Shown: one piece after another, positions 26,563 through 39,120 of the stretch | Layout of the letters: each line of letters opens with the position of its first letter | How positions within the stretch are numbered: position 1 is the stretch's first letter | Assembly: GCA_027257055.1 (NCBI GenBank) | Contig: JAPVLO010000122.1 | Location: 2,046,001 to 2,110,000, forward strand | From: Cephalopachus bancanus | Taxonomy: Eukaryota > Chordata > Mammalia > Primates > Tarsiidae | Length of the DNA stretch: 64,000 bases | Direction of reading: 5' to 3' | Program-made: the position numbers and the translations under genes | The notes under the pieces: generated by a model | What the model was told of the DNA's origin: nothing | Databases searched by the model: none | The model's input: only the letters and a program-made list of their open reading frames with translations

Positions 26563-27808
26563 GAACAGGATTTCATTAAATGTGCTATGATAAATATCTG
26601 TTACCCATGTTGAACTTAATAGACTATATAGAAGTGTCTATGAATGCTTTTGAGTCATCACAGAATAATAACTACTGCAACACATTTAGATAACGACAAA
26701 CTCTGAAACTACTTAATGAGTTTGATCATTGAACTCATTAGGTGCTCTATCTGCAAATAAGAGCATTGTTAATTTTGCCCTTAATGACAGGAATAAAACA
26801 AAATGCATTCAAGTAATTGTTAATACGTGCTTGGAGAAGAGTATGTTAGGCAAAGAGTTTAGGCTAGAGATTAGAATTTCCATGTCAACGAATACTATAA
26901 TTGCATACAGAATGATGAAACCAACTATTTTAACATCTGCTAATGTTAATCTAAAATTCTGTTGTATGAGAAATCTCATATTTAGGTGGATTTGGAAGTG
27001 CAGAGACCCTGACAATCATTCTAATAAACAATATCATTTGGGATGTGGTATTTGAGTTAGTGTATTTTTAATATCCAGGACATGTACTCATTTTTTAGGT
27101 TTTGGAAAATATATAGGCACTTCAAGGAAAATTCATAGATTTATTGGAAAAGAGAGGAATTGGCAGAGTTTTTTGTTTTTTTGGGTTTTTTTTTTAGCAG
27201 AATTGCCAGGCATATGAACTATGAATGAACCACTCTGCAAAATAGGGAGACATCCTTAATGCAGCAGATATGCAAGGTGTTGGAAGCAGCTGGAAATGCC
27301 CCATTTGGGACTGGACTATATCAGAATGTAACTGAGGACAGGAAACTGTGGATCACAGTTCAGTGGAGCTCCTTGTCCTCATGGTCAGTATCACAAAGGA
27401 AGGAACTTGGTTTGAAAGGGCTTCTGACAGTGTCTTTCCCTCAGTTTCTTGTATTTCAGGAAAGGGGTCTATATCTCTTCAAAGAACCAAGAATTCCGGT
27501 GAGCCACCTTGTTTCAGTGTCACTTAGATATGCTGTAGCAGGGTACCTCAGTTGTTCACTTATAGTACAAAATTCAAAATGTTCAAAAGAGAAAAGTAAA
27601 TCGCCCTCTTTCTATAATAGATATCTGTTTCTGGACTCTCTCTCTCTGATCCTTACCTTTTACATTTAGAGCTACAGTCCACCTAGCATTGTTTTTATTT
27701 ATGGTGTGAGATGTTTTTGCTGCAACAACTAGAAAATAAAATTGATAAATTGCAAAATTATATTTTTAAAGATACCAAGAAGAAATAGATGAACAAAAAT
27801 TCTAGAAC
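26563..27808. other. Intergenic; open frames without known domains
   Basis: Frames of 108 residues (26729-27055 +) and 136 residues (27259-27669 +) occur, but neither resembles a known protein. I regard them as chance. Confidence 0.4.
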
Positions 27809-28105
27809 TGGCCAGGTGTGGTGACTCACACCTATAATCCCAGCATTTTGGGAGGCTGAGGTGAGAGGATTGCCTGAGCCCAGGGGTTCAAGACCAGCCT
27901 GGGCAACTTGGTGAGACCTCATCTCTACATTAAATCAAGAAAAATTATCTGGGCATGGTAGCACTCACCTGTGCTTGGAAGGCTGAGGCGGAAGGATTGG
28001 CTGAGCCCAGCAGGTTGAGGCTGCGGTGGCCATGAGTGTGCCACTGCACTCCAGTTTGGGCAACAGAGTGAGACTCCAACTCAAAACAAACAAACAAACA
28101 AAAAC
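27809..28105 (+). mobile_element. Alu SINE
   Basis: Dimeric Alu (CTGGCCAGGTGTGGTGACTCA) with a short deletion in the right arm and an (AAAC)n tail. Confidence 0.9.
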
Positions 28106-28393
28106 TCACAATTAATTAATATTAATCTTACAATTAATATTCTTTTTTGCTGATGCCTTGATCGTGATTTTTTAATTTTCCTTTTTTTTTGAAATGGACT
28201 CTTACAATAATTGGCTGCAAATTCAAGCTGCTTCAGATCTTTTAATGATCCTGTCTGCACAAGCCTATAAAGTTATTAACATTGTCTAACCAAGGTCAGG
28301 GTTCTCCCTCTGGCTGCACATTAGAATCATCTGGTACATAAAATGAATGAGACTTCAACTCAAAAACAAAAACTGTTATAAATATGTTAAACT

Positions 28394-28680
28394 GAGCCGG
28401 GCTTGGTGGCTCAGCCTGTAATCCCGCGTCTTGGGAGGCTGAGGTGAGTGGATTGCCTGAGCCCACGGGTTCAAGACCCGCCTGGGCAACTTGGTGAGAC
28501 CTCATCTCTACAATAAATCAAAAAACTAGCCGGGTGTGGTAGCAACGCACCTGTAGTTCCAGCTACTTGGAAGGCTGAGGTGGAAGGATCACCGGAGCCC
28601 AGCAGTTCGAGGTTGCGGTGACCAGGAGCGGCCACTGCACTCCAGTCTAGGCGACAGAGTGAGACTCCAACTCAAAAAAA
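28394..28680 (+). mobile_element. Alu SINE, lineage type
   Basis: GCCGGGCTTGGTGGCTCAGC start, with TATGTTAAA on both sides. Confidence 0.92.
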
Positions 28681-28810
28681 AGTATGTTAAATTGGAGGGA
28701 AAGATGGATGAAAACAGAGAATTTCAACATGGAATGAAAATCTATTTTTAAAAATAAAATGACCATTCTAAAACTGAAACACATAATATGTGAAATTTAA
28801 AACCTCATTG

Positions 28811-29090
28811 GGGCCAGGCATGGTAGCTCATGCCTATAATCCCAGTACTTTCGAAGGCCAAGATAGAGGATTTTCTGAGCCCATGGGGTTCGAGACAACT
28901 TGGTGAGACCTCATCTCTACAATAAATCAAAGGATTAGCTGGGCATGGTAGCACACCCCTGTAGTTCAAGCTACTTGGAAGCCTGAGGCGGAGAATTGCC
29001 TGAGCCCAGCAGGTCGAGGTTACAGTGGCCATGAGCGTGCCACTGTCCTCCAGCCTGGGCAACAGAATGAGACTCTGACTCAAAAAAAAA
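28811..29090 (+). mobile_element. Alu SINE
   Basis: Dimeric Alu (GGGGCCAGGCATGGTAGCTCA) with a short internal loss in the left arm before 'acaacttggtgagacc'. Confidence 0.9.
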
Positions 29091-29099
29091 ATTTTTTTT

Positions 29100-29260
29100 A
29101 GTCATGGTGGGTAGGAAATAGTATATTACTGTGGTTTTAATTTTCATTTTCCTGACAACTAATGACCTAAGCATTGTTATGGCTTATTGGCCACTTCTAT
29201 ATCTTTTTTGGTAAAGTATCTTTCCAAATCTCTGGCCTTCTTTTTTTTTTTTCTAGTCAG
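29100..29260 (-). mobile_element. L1M fragment, antisense
   Basis: 'tgtggttttaattttcattttcctgac', 'taatgacctaagcattg', 'tattggccacttctatatctttt' are the reverse of L1 ORF2. Confidence 0.75.
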
Positions 29261-30404
<1,144 letters not shown>

Positions 30405-30429
30405 CTCATTGCTCTTTAAATCTGAGATG

Positions 30430-30727
30430 CAGCCGGGCTCGGTGGCTCAGCCTGTAATCCCGCCCCTTTGGGAGGCTGAGGTGAGTGGATTGCCTGAGCC
30501 CACGGGTTCGAGACCCGCCCGGGCAACTTGGTGAGACCTCATCTCTACAATAAATCAAAAATTAGCCGGGTGTGGTAGCGCGCACCTGTAATTCCAGCTA
30601 CTTGGAAGGCTGAGGCGGAAGGATCGCCGGCGCCCAGCAGGTCGAGGCTGCGGTGGCCAGGAGTGGCCACTGTACTCCAGTCTGGGCAACAGAGTGAGAC
30701 TCCAACTCAAAAAAAAAAAAAAAAAAA
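30430..30727 (+). mobile_element. Alu SINE, lineage type
   Basis: GCCGGGCTCGGTGGCTCAGC start. AAATCTGAGATGC is duplicated at about 30417 and 30726. Confidence 0.94.
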
Positions 30728-30734
30728 ATCTGAG

Positions 30735-30985
30735 ATGCTTTTTTTTTTTTTTTTCTTTTTAAATTTTATAATCATGGGGTAAATGCAAGGATTTGTTACA
30801 TAAGTATATTGCCTGAAGATGAGGTTTGGGCTTCTGACGAGTCCTCCATTGTAAGTGAATTATCACAGAAAAAAACGTGAATACTGCGTGTTCTCCTCAT
30901 AAGTGGGCAGTAGATATTGGGCACACACGGGCACAAGGATGGGAACAACAGACACTGGGCACTGCTAAAAGACCATTATTATTTA
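30735..30985. mobile_element. L1 3' end with internal inversion
   Basis: A poly(T) and 'aaggatttgttacataagtatattg...gatgaggtttgggcttctga' are antisense L1 3' UTR. From about 30870, 'gtgttctcctcataagtgggcagtagatattgggcacac' is the same L1 region in + orientation. This is the layout left by twin priming. Confidence 0.65.
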
Positions 30986-31359
30986 AAAGAAAAACAAGTT
31001 CATTAATCTTGCGGGCAATCCCCAGGGATTAGGATATGAAGATAATCAATTATTAGTAACTACCCCCGACCAAAGAGTTATGTGCAAGCAATCATGCATG
31101 GAGAAAGAAAGGGACAAAGAGAAAAAATAAGTTAAACAAACATCTTATGATTTTTATAATATAGGCTTAGTACCACTACTATCAGCATTTTGCACAGGAC
31201 AACTCTGGTTTTGTTTTATTTTTCAGAAGGAAAGGGTCTTTAGGGACCAGCCCTATCTTCTAAGAGAACAACAATGTCTCAGAGAAATGAGTCCTATCTA
31301 AGGTCTCATTATTTCTCAGCAGAAGGGTGCCTCAGCAGACCTACTTAGCCATAATATGA
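30986..31359. other. Intergenic, nothing recognised
   Basis: No gene or named repeat; an old repeat is possible. Confidence 0.3.
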
Positions 31360-31770
31360 TATTTAGAGGTGTCTAATAATATATTTTGCATATTGCTTTG
31401 GATCATTACATGTAGAACTTCTTCATTCTTTTATAAAACTGCATAATCATCTCTTGTATAGAATTTATTTAACTGGTTTCCCAAGGATTGACCTTCAGAT
31501 TCTACTCAATCAGTTGCTATTAGAAACAGTGTCACAAAAATAAAATGAATTTTAAAAAAAGAAAGTTGCAGTGTCATTTTTCACCTATGTGAGTATAACT
31601 GTATTTTAAATTCCTGTAAATAAAATCACATTTTGCCCATAGAGGTTGTGCCAATAAATCTTTTTATATTGTTTATAAATACTGAAGTGTACATATAATA
31701 TTTGTTTTATGTAATTTTATAGAAATATATCACATTGCCATTTGTCAAAGTATCAATGCAGTATTACAAT
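31360..31770 (-). mobile_element. L1M fragment, antisense
   Basis: 'tagaatttatttaactggtttccc', 'aaattcctgtaaataaaatcacattttgcccatagaggttgtgcc' are reverse L1 ORF2, strongly diverged. Confidence 0.6.
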
Positions 31771-32034
31771 TTGGATATTTCATTGAACTCATTAAAGAGG
31801 AGAATTTGCCAGATTTGGTTGAAAAAGAAGAATTTTCTAAGTACACATGGACTGTTTAGTAAAATTAATCAAATGCTGAACCGTAGAGAAAGTTAATTGC
31901 TTCATGGGCTTCAAGTATCCCAAATGCTTTACATATGGAAAAATATTTTCTTTTTCTTTCCCTATCAAGAATCAATCCTTACAAAGATTTATTACTGTCA
32001 AACTTTTAAACTAGTCAACAAATTTATGAATCAT

Positions 32035-32622
<588 letters not shown>

Positions 32623-32649
32623 CATGAATCATTTATTTTAAAGTAATTT

Positions 32650-32913
32650 GAGCCAGCACTTTGGGAGGCCTAGGCGAGTGGATTGACTGAGCTCGTGGGT
32701 TCAAGACCAGCCCGGACAACTTGGTGAGACCTGGGTATCTACAATAAATCAAAAAATTAACTGGATGTGGTAGTGCATGCCTGTAGTTCGGGCTACTTGG
32801 AAGCCGAGGAGTGGAAGGATCAACTAAGCCCAGCAGGTCAAGGCTGCAGTGGCCGTGAGTGTGCCACTGTACTCCAGTCTGGGCGACAGAGTGAGACTCC
32901 AATTCAAAAAAAA
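32650..32913 (+). mobile_element. Alu SINE, 5'-truncated
   Basis: Begins at GAGCCAGCACTTTGGGAGGC, lacking about 30 nt. AAAGTAATTT is repeated on both sides. Confidence 0.9.
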
Positions 32914-32916
32914 AGT

Positions 32917-34268
32917 AATTTAAATAAGCGTGCAAGTCTGAAGCCTATATTTGATTAGATGTGGTGAAATTGAAGGTACACAGCTAAAAATAGGCAACAG
33001 ATCCTATTATCTTATCCCCTTTGCACTAAAAAGTTAATAGCACTTTCCAATGGTATATTTATGGTAGAAAATTAGCCCAGCCTCTTAAGCATTCATAAAC
33101 TTCGAGCTAAATCTTAAGAATATAAATAATAATCTTTAACTTAGTACATTATTAATTGAACTGAGCTCCATTTCTTGCTTTAAAATTACGGTAGTAAAGT
33201 CCTTTGGAGGCAAATAAGGAAAAAGGATTTTCATGCCTTCCAGGTTTTCTGATTTAGAACACTATCTAATGCAGAATATCTTCAAAACAAAACAAATTCA
33301 TGCTCATACTAATGTCTTTGGGGATCTGAAAATTTATGCGTATTTGATCAGAGGAATATATTCTTACATATTCTATGCTTGAGCCACTGATTAAGTTATA
33401 TTTGATTAAATATTAAAGAAAGCATTTATGATATCACAGGAGCAAGGAGTTATTAGAACCTTGTTTTAGCACTTTATACCTAAGTAATTATCTTGACACA
33501 CCTCAAGAGCAAGTTTATTACCTAAGAGATGGGAAGGAGGGCTTGGAAGAATTTCTGGAAGCTAGGTTTGGCATAGCTTGGAATACAGCTGCACCTGGAT
33601 TTGGTCTGGTTAATCACAATGGTCTGAGATACACTGATTTTTATAGTTGCTGGTTCCTAGAGTTAACCTGCCTTCCAGGTTGAGGAGGACACTGAGGAGA
33701 TAGACCCACTTGATGATAAGTATGAGTAGATGTTCAACCCAACAGACAGAACATGGTATCCAAAAGTTATAGCCACAAACAACAGTTAGAAAGACCAAGT
33801 TAGTAACAGGAAAAATGCAACCTGGGGTATCATAAAATCAGTTTAGGCTACCACATATGGTTGTTTAGATCATGCACTGCACAGTCATAGATGATGCTAC
33901 TTACATAAATAGTATGTCCTAAGAGGCAGACCAAGCACAGGTTAGGAATCATAAATAAATGGTTGTCCAAATAGAAGTATATGTGGAGGTAGTTGGAACA
34001 GAGAAAACTTACCAATAGTCAACCATTCAGAGGTAGAACTCCAGCCTAAGAAGATGTATCCTAAAGGAAGTATTTCTGTCTTTAACAGAAAACAGAATCT
34101 TAAGATTTTGTCACCTTGTGGGTATCATCAAGGGTTGATTCAGTGAGTCTGAACATGCCCCTTTGAATTTCTTCTCCTCTGGATTCTTGCTACTGCCATG
34201 GGCACCATGGTTCAGTGGTGCACTATTCTGCCATTAACATTCTGGCACAAGTGTAGGCAAAAATACCT
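32917..34268. other. Intergenic, nothing recognised
   Basis: 1.3 kb without a gene or repeat that I can name. Confidence 0.35.
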
Positions 34269-34582
34269 TCTTTTTTTTTTTTTTTTTTGAGTTGGAGTTG
34301 CACTCTGTAGTCTAGGTTGGAGTGCAGTGCTGCAGGTGCACACTCATGGCCACCCCAGTGTCCATCTGCTGGGCTCTGGCGATCCTTCCGCCTCAGCCTT
34401 CCTTCAAGTAGCTAGAACTACAAGCGCGCACTACCATGACCGGCTAATTTTTTTTTTTTTAGTTGTAGAGACGAGGTCTTGCCAAGTTTCCCGGGCTGGT
34501 CTCGAACCTGCGGTCTCAGGCAATCCACTCACCGTGGCCTCCCAAAGTGCTGGGATTATAGGCTGAGCCACCAAGCCCAGCC
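34269..34582 (-). mobile_element. Alu SINE, antisense
   Basis: Full dimeric Alu. AAATACCTTCTTTT is duplicated at about 34260 and 34583. Confidence 0.93.
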
Positions 34583-35641
34583 AAATACCTTCTTTTGATT
34601 CTCCTAAACAAAGTAAAAATGAGCTGGATTTTTAAAAAAAGATTTTATTAAATATAAAACATGAATAAAAAAGCAATATTTAAGGGAGCATAAAAGTGAA
34701 CTGCCTTTATCCAGCTTTTGCACTTCTGGAAATGTATTCAAAGGAAATAATTATAAATGTGTGTCACTTAGGGCTTGATTAGAGAAGCAAAACCACTATG
34801 GGTGATATAGAGGGATTTGTATAGAGATTAGACCTTACGAAGTATGGAAGCTGGTTGTGCAGAGACTATGGCCCTCCATGTGGTGCTGAGCCTGAGGTCA
34901 GCAGGGCCCAGTTAGGAAGGAAAATGCACATGAGGTGGGAGTGAGCAAGGGCAAACTGAAAGTCGCAGAATGAGGTAAACCCCATAAGGTGGCGCTGCAA
35001 TTTGTACCTACCTCTCATTGCTTTCACCTAACTTCAGTGATGTGGAAGACATCAAGATGACCTAGTGCATTCTACCACTGATCACAAGATTCAGCCAAAA
35101 TTTAGAGAAGTTGAGAAAGGTGATCTGGTGGGAGCTGGGTCTATTGGGCCCAGATAATACTTCATGGAGACTGAAATGGAATTGCTACAGGCCTGGCTGC
35201 TGGCCCCTCTAATAAGGTGAGCCAGCCAACCCATGACAACGTGCGTTAGCTCCACCCATCTTCCAAGCAGAAGCATGATTGCTGCCATAATTCTCCCATC
35301 CACATCTCATGCCCATTTTTTATGGTTCTCATTAATTCCAAACTATGCAGAGAAGGGAGTTCTGGGAAGTGTAAGTCCACTTTACTTAAACTGATACCAC
35401 ACAAAGTCACCATGCAATATGTGCCACAAATTAACTACAGAGATTTTCATTGCAGTGTTTGTTACTTATAAAGAATAAGATACAACCTAACTGTCCAAAA
35501 ATACAAAAACGATTAAAAATTGGTGACACATTCACACATGAGAATATATTACAAAGGATGTGAAATAATGTTTAGGTTCATGAACATAAGTTCACAATAC
35601 ATTATTATTGTTCCTGATCGTGTAAATATGAAGTTTTATCA
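34583..35641. other. Intergenic, probable unnamed old repeat
   Basis: From 34760 ('gcttgattagagaagcaaaaccactatg') the sequence looks like an old LTR or transposon, but I cannot assign it. Confidence 0.3.
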
Positions 35642-36460
35642 AGACCCTATGATAAACAGACTAACAGCCTCCCAGAAATATTCACACCATAATCCCCAGA
35701 ACCTGTGAGTATGTTACCTTACATAGCAAAGGAGAATTAAAGTTGCAGACAGAGTTAAAGTTGGTAATCAGCTAACCTTAAAATAAAGATTATTCTAGAT
35801 TATCGAGGTGAGACATTTAAGGGTACATAAAAGTGGAAGGGGGAGGGAGAAGAGGGTCAGAGAATGGGACGTGTTGATGGAAGAAAAGCACAGAGATACA
35901 GTGTTACTTGCTTTGAGGTGGAGGAGGCCTCCAAGAGCCAAAGAATGTCAGTGATCTGTAGAAGTTGGAAAAGGCCGAAAAAATAAATTCTCCCCTAGAA
36001 CCTTTAAAGAGGAACTCAGCCGGGCTCGGTGGCTCAGCCTGTAATCCCACGCCTTTGGGAGGCCGAGGTGAGTGGATTGCCTGAGCCCGCGGGTTCAAGA
36101 CCCGCCTGGGCGGCGAGACCTCATCTCTACAATAAATCAAAAAATCAGCCGGGCATGGTAGCGCATGCCTGTAATTCCAGCTACTCGGAAGGCTGAGGCG
36201 GAAGGATCGCCGGAGCCCAGCAGGTCGAGGCTGCGGTGGCCGGGAGCGGCCACTGCACTCCAGTCTGGGCGACAGAGTGAGACTCCAACTCAAAAAAAAA
36301 AAAAAAGAGGAACTCAGCAGTCCTGTAATTGCCTAATTGTACCCCAGCAAGAGCAATGTGAGATTTCTACCCTACACACCTGTAAGATCATACAATTGTG
36401 TTGGCTAAGCTGTCGTGTGGTCACTTGAGGCAGCAGCTGTAGACAACGAATACTGCGCCA
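35642..36460 (+). repeat. MLT1-type MaLR LTR split by an Alu
   Basis: 'caccataatccccagaacctgtgagtatgttaccttacat', 'agattatcgaggtg', 'gagccaaagaatgtcagtgatctgtagaagttgg', 'aaattctcccctagaacc' lie left of the Alu; 'acacctgtaagatcatacaattgtgttggctaag' lies right of it. Confidence 0.72.
36019..36303 (+). mobile_element. Youngest-looking Alu, intact, in an MLT1 LTR
   Basis: Near-consensus copy from GCCGGGCTCGGTGGCTCAGC to a pure A-tail. AAAGAGGAACTCA is duplicated exactly at 36006-36018 and 36304-36316. T-arm-like hairpin at 36089-36105 (loop TTCAAGA here); right-arm hairpin at 36236-36253. Confidence 0.96.
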
Positions 36461-38265
36461 TCATAAGACAGATGTGAAAGTCCATCAAGCAGTGCCAGAA
36501 TACCAAGCGGAAACGTCAAAGTAGATGACTCAGAACTCATTTTGTGGCTCTAAAGGTCAAAGGCAGATATAAAAAGATGATGAAAGTAGAGAGAGATTAC
36601 TGTCTCTACATTTGTGAGGAGGTTTTCTTTGGGTAGAGCTGTGCAGTGAGTTTGTGCTCTCCCTTCCTAGGAGGGAGGGATAGAGGGTAACAGCACCTTC
36701 ACTTGACTAATTAGAGGGACTACAAGAGCTTGATTTGTGTTCCCTTGAGTCTGGGGTCACAAAGCACTGAGTCTAACTGCTGCAGGAAACCTAAAGTGTC
36801 AGAGAGATGAGCTGGAGATCTGCTTTGGTTTCAAAGGATGGAAATCAGCTGTCGCATTAGGATCAGCTCATCCTCCCAGAGTTCGTCAAGACAGAATCAG
36901 TCATTCCTGTGGAACAGGCGTTTTGACTCCTGCCTTGGAGGAGGCAGATGATGATGCTTCAATAGGAAGAGTATGAATGAAAAACCCAGAACTGAGAGGA
37001 TAACAGTAGCCTAGGAACAGACTGTATCGCAATAACGTGGGAATTTCAGAAAGGGACGCTCAGCAGGAGAGCCCCAGGAACCCAGGAAAGTACCCGTGAG
37101 AGAGATTCAGCTTTATCTGTCTGCCAGGCCATGACAGAAAGTCATGTCAAGTAAGAACTCCTCCCTCCTCCCTGCAAAGTGACGACTGTTATTTTGAAGA
37201 AGTACTGAGCATAAATGATAAATTGAGATACCTGCAACAATTCTAGCACAGCATAAAATTATCAGTGATTTATATAGGTGACAAAGTCATAGCTACCGGG
37301 AATACTACTGGGGTTTGTTGTTTAAAGGGACAACAAATTAAAGAAATTGCTAAATTTCAGTTAGGAGTTAATGACAATAAAGATGCAATGTTCCCCCATC
37401 CATGATCTATCCTCATCCACCAGATTAAGAACCCTGATCTAGTTCAAAGCAAACTGCAGCCCAGTTTTTGGCCTCTGTGAATTGTCTGATTACATAGTAA
37501 GCTAGTAGCACATTGAAGTCCTAGAACGAGGTATATTCCCTTGTTCCAAAGTGCTTCCTGTTGGTTGGAATCTCAAGGATCTAGGCTTAGAGGTGACATA
37601 TAAATAACAGAAACCATACTAAATTATTTTGGAAGAAAAGTAAAATTTGGACTCACACCATTTTATCTTTAAGAAGAGCTTTATCTGCCAACAGAAATTG
37701 TAGTCAAGATCACTGAAGTCCAAGTTGTTTGCTGGTAAAATTTATCTAGCCAAATATTTGACCTCTGGTCTACATTCAGAGTTTTTTGGACATGTATGAC
37801 TCCTTCAATCTTTAGTAAGGCCCTGAGATCTATGAGCCAAAATTCTGGAACGATATTTCTGAGACACTTTGCTGTGAACGTCCTTTAAAAAAAATGCGTC
37901 AGTGACAGAGAAGATTATAATTAGAACACTTATTCATATTATTACAAAGCCAAACAAGAAAGTATCCAATAAAAGTTCTCCAAATGGAAAAGAATGTTTT
38001 TGACTAACTCGTTAATAATAGTATAATCCATTCTTCACATACTATAATGTTTCATCCAAGCAGTCCAGTGTACTTATAAAATTTGGTTTATGTGGAAGAA
38101 AGCTTGGTCTAAGAAAATGCCACAGAGCATTCCTTTCCTTGCTAATTGTCTGACTATCTTAGGCTCTCTAATTTAAACTTCTAGTCGATCAGTGCACAAC
38201 TGTGTTTTTAAAGGGCTTTTCTCTGGCAACTAACTATATTTTCTGTATTCTTTTTTTTTAATTTT
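36461..38265. other. Intergenic, nothing recognised
   Basis: About 1.8 kb without a recognised gene or named repeat. Confidence 0.35.
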
Positions 38266-38279
38266 AATTTTTTTTTTTT

Positions 38280-38830
38280 TTAGCTGCACAACGTCTTTTT
38301 CAAGAATCTGTATTCTTGATCTTTGGCCTTTGGGGCCTTGTAGACCTGGGGATCAGCTCTCCCAGGGTTAACTGATTCCTGAGATAACAATTTGTCTGCC
38401 AGCACAACATGTCTTTGATATGCAAACAACCAATTACAGTTCTGAGCCCCAACCTGTCTCATTGTATCAAATGTCTACAGTCTGGGACATTATCTCCTGC
38501 CCTAATCACTACAGAGCCATGTACCTGGGGGCTCCCTCTAAGACCAGAGGTCACCAAATTATTGAACTGTCCAATCTTATTTGTTCCACTTGTTTACTTT
38601 GCTTTGCCTGTTCTTTCTTCAGAGCCACAATAAAAGCTCCTACCCTTTCTGCCCACTCACTTACTGCTTCCCTGTGCTCCCTGCATGGCATGCCTTGCCT
38701 CCTGCTTCCAGGAGACTGTGAATATTTTTAAAAAACAAAACAAAACTTCTTCCTTCGTGGCGATTATTTTTGCATCTGCTTGTCATACTAAAACCTATGC
38801 AAAACCAATGCCAGGTACGTTTTTAGACCA
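38280..38830 (+). repeat. LTR-like sequence, + strand
   Basis: Retroviral LTR character: 'ctggggatcagctctcccagggttaactgattcctgagataacaa', a C-rich block, then CAATAAAAGCTCC (AATAAA at about 38629) followed by a pyrimidine-rich R/U5-like stretch ending near 'cttcttccttcgtggcg'. It is opposite in strand to the proviral bodies, so probably a separate element. Confidence 0.5.
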
Positions 38831-39060
38831 TTGGCCCAGGGAGAACAGCAGCATATAAGAAAGACCAAACCTGTTTTGGAGATCTGAAGATCCTTGAAGG
38901 AGCTTGTATTTTAACCTAGGGTTTATAAGTTTACATGGGAGGGGGTCTAAAAGAAATTGAACCTAGGTGTGACCAAGTGCTATTCTTTTCTTCTTCACCT
39001 AGTTATTTTCTGCTAACCTATGGGGTAAAGACGGTAAATGAAAATTGGAGAACCAAGGAT

Positions 39061-39120
39061 TTTTTTTTTTTTTTTTTTTTGAGTTGGAGTCTCACTCTGC
39101 TGCTCCGCCTGGAGAGCAAT
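39061..39120 (-). mobile_element. Very short Alu 3' fragment at the provirus breakpoint
   Basis: Poly(T) then 'gagttggagtctcactctgctgctccgcctggagagcaatgc', about 40 nt of Alu 3' end. The retroviral RNase H reading frame stops exactly beside it. Confidence 0.8.

Noticed and set aside
26729..27669. Two + strand frames of 108 and 136 residues
   Set aside because: No domain, no splice or Kozak support, and ordinary AT-rich composition.
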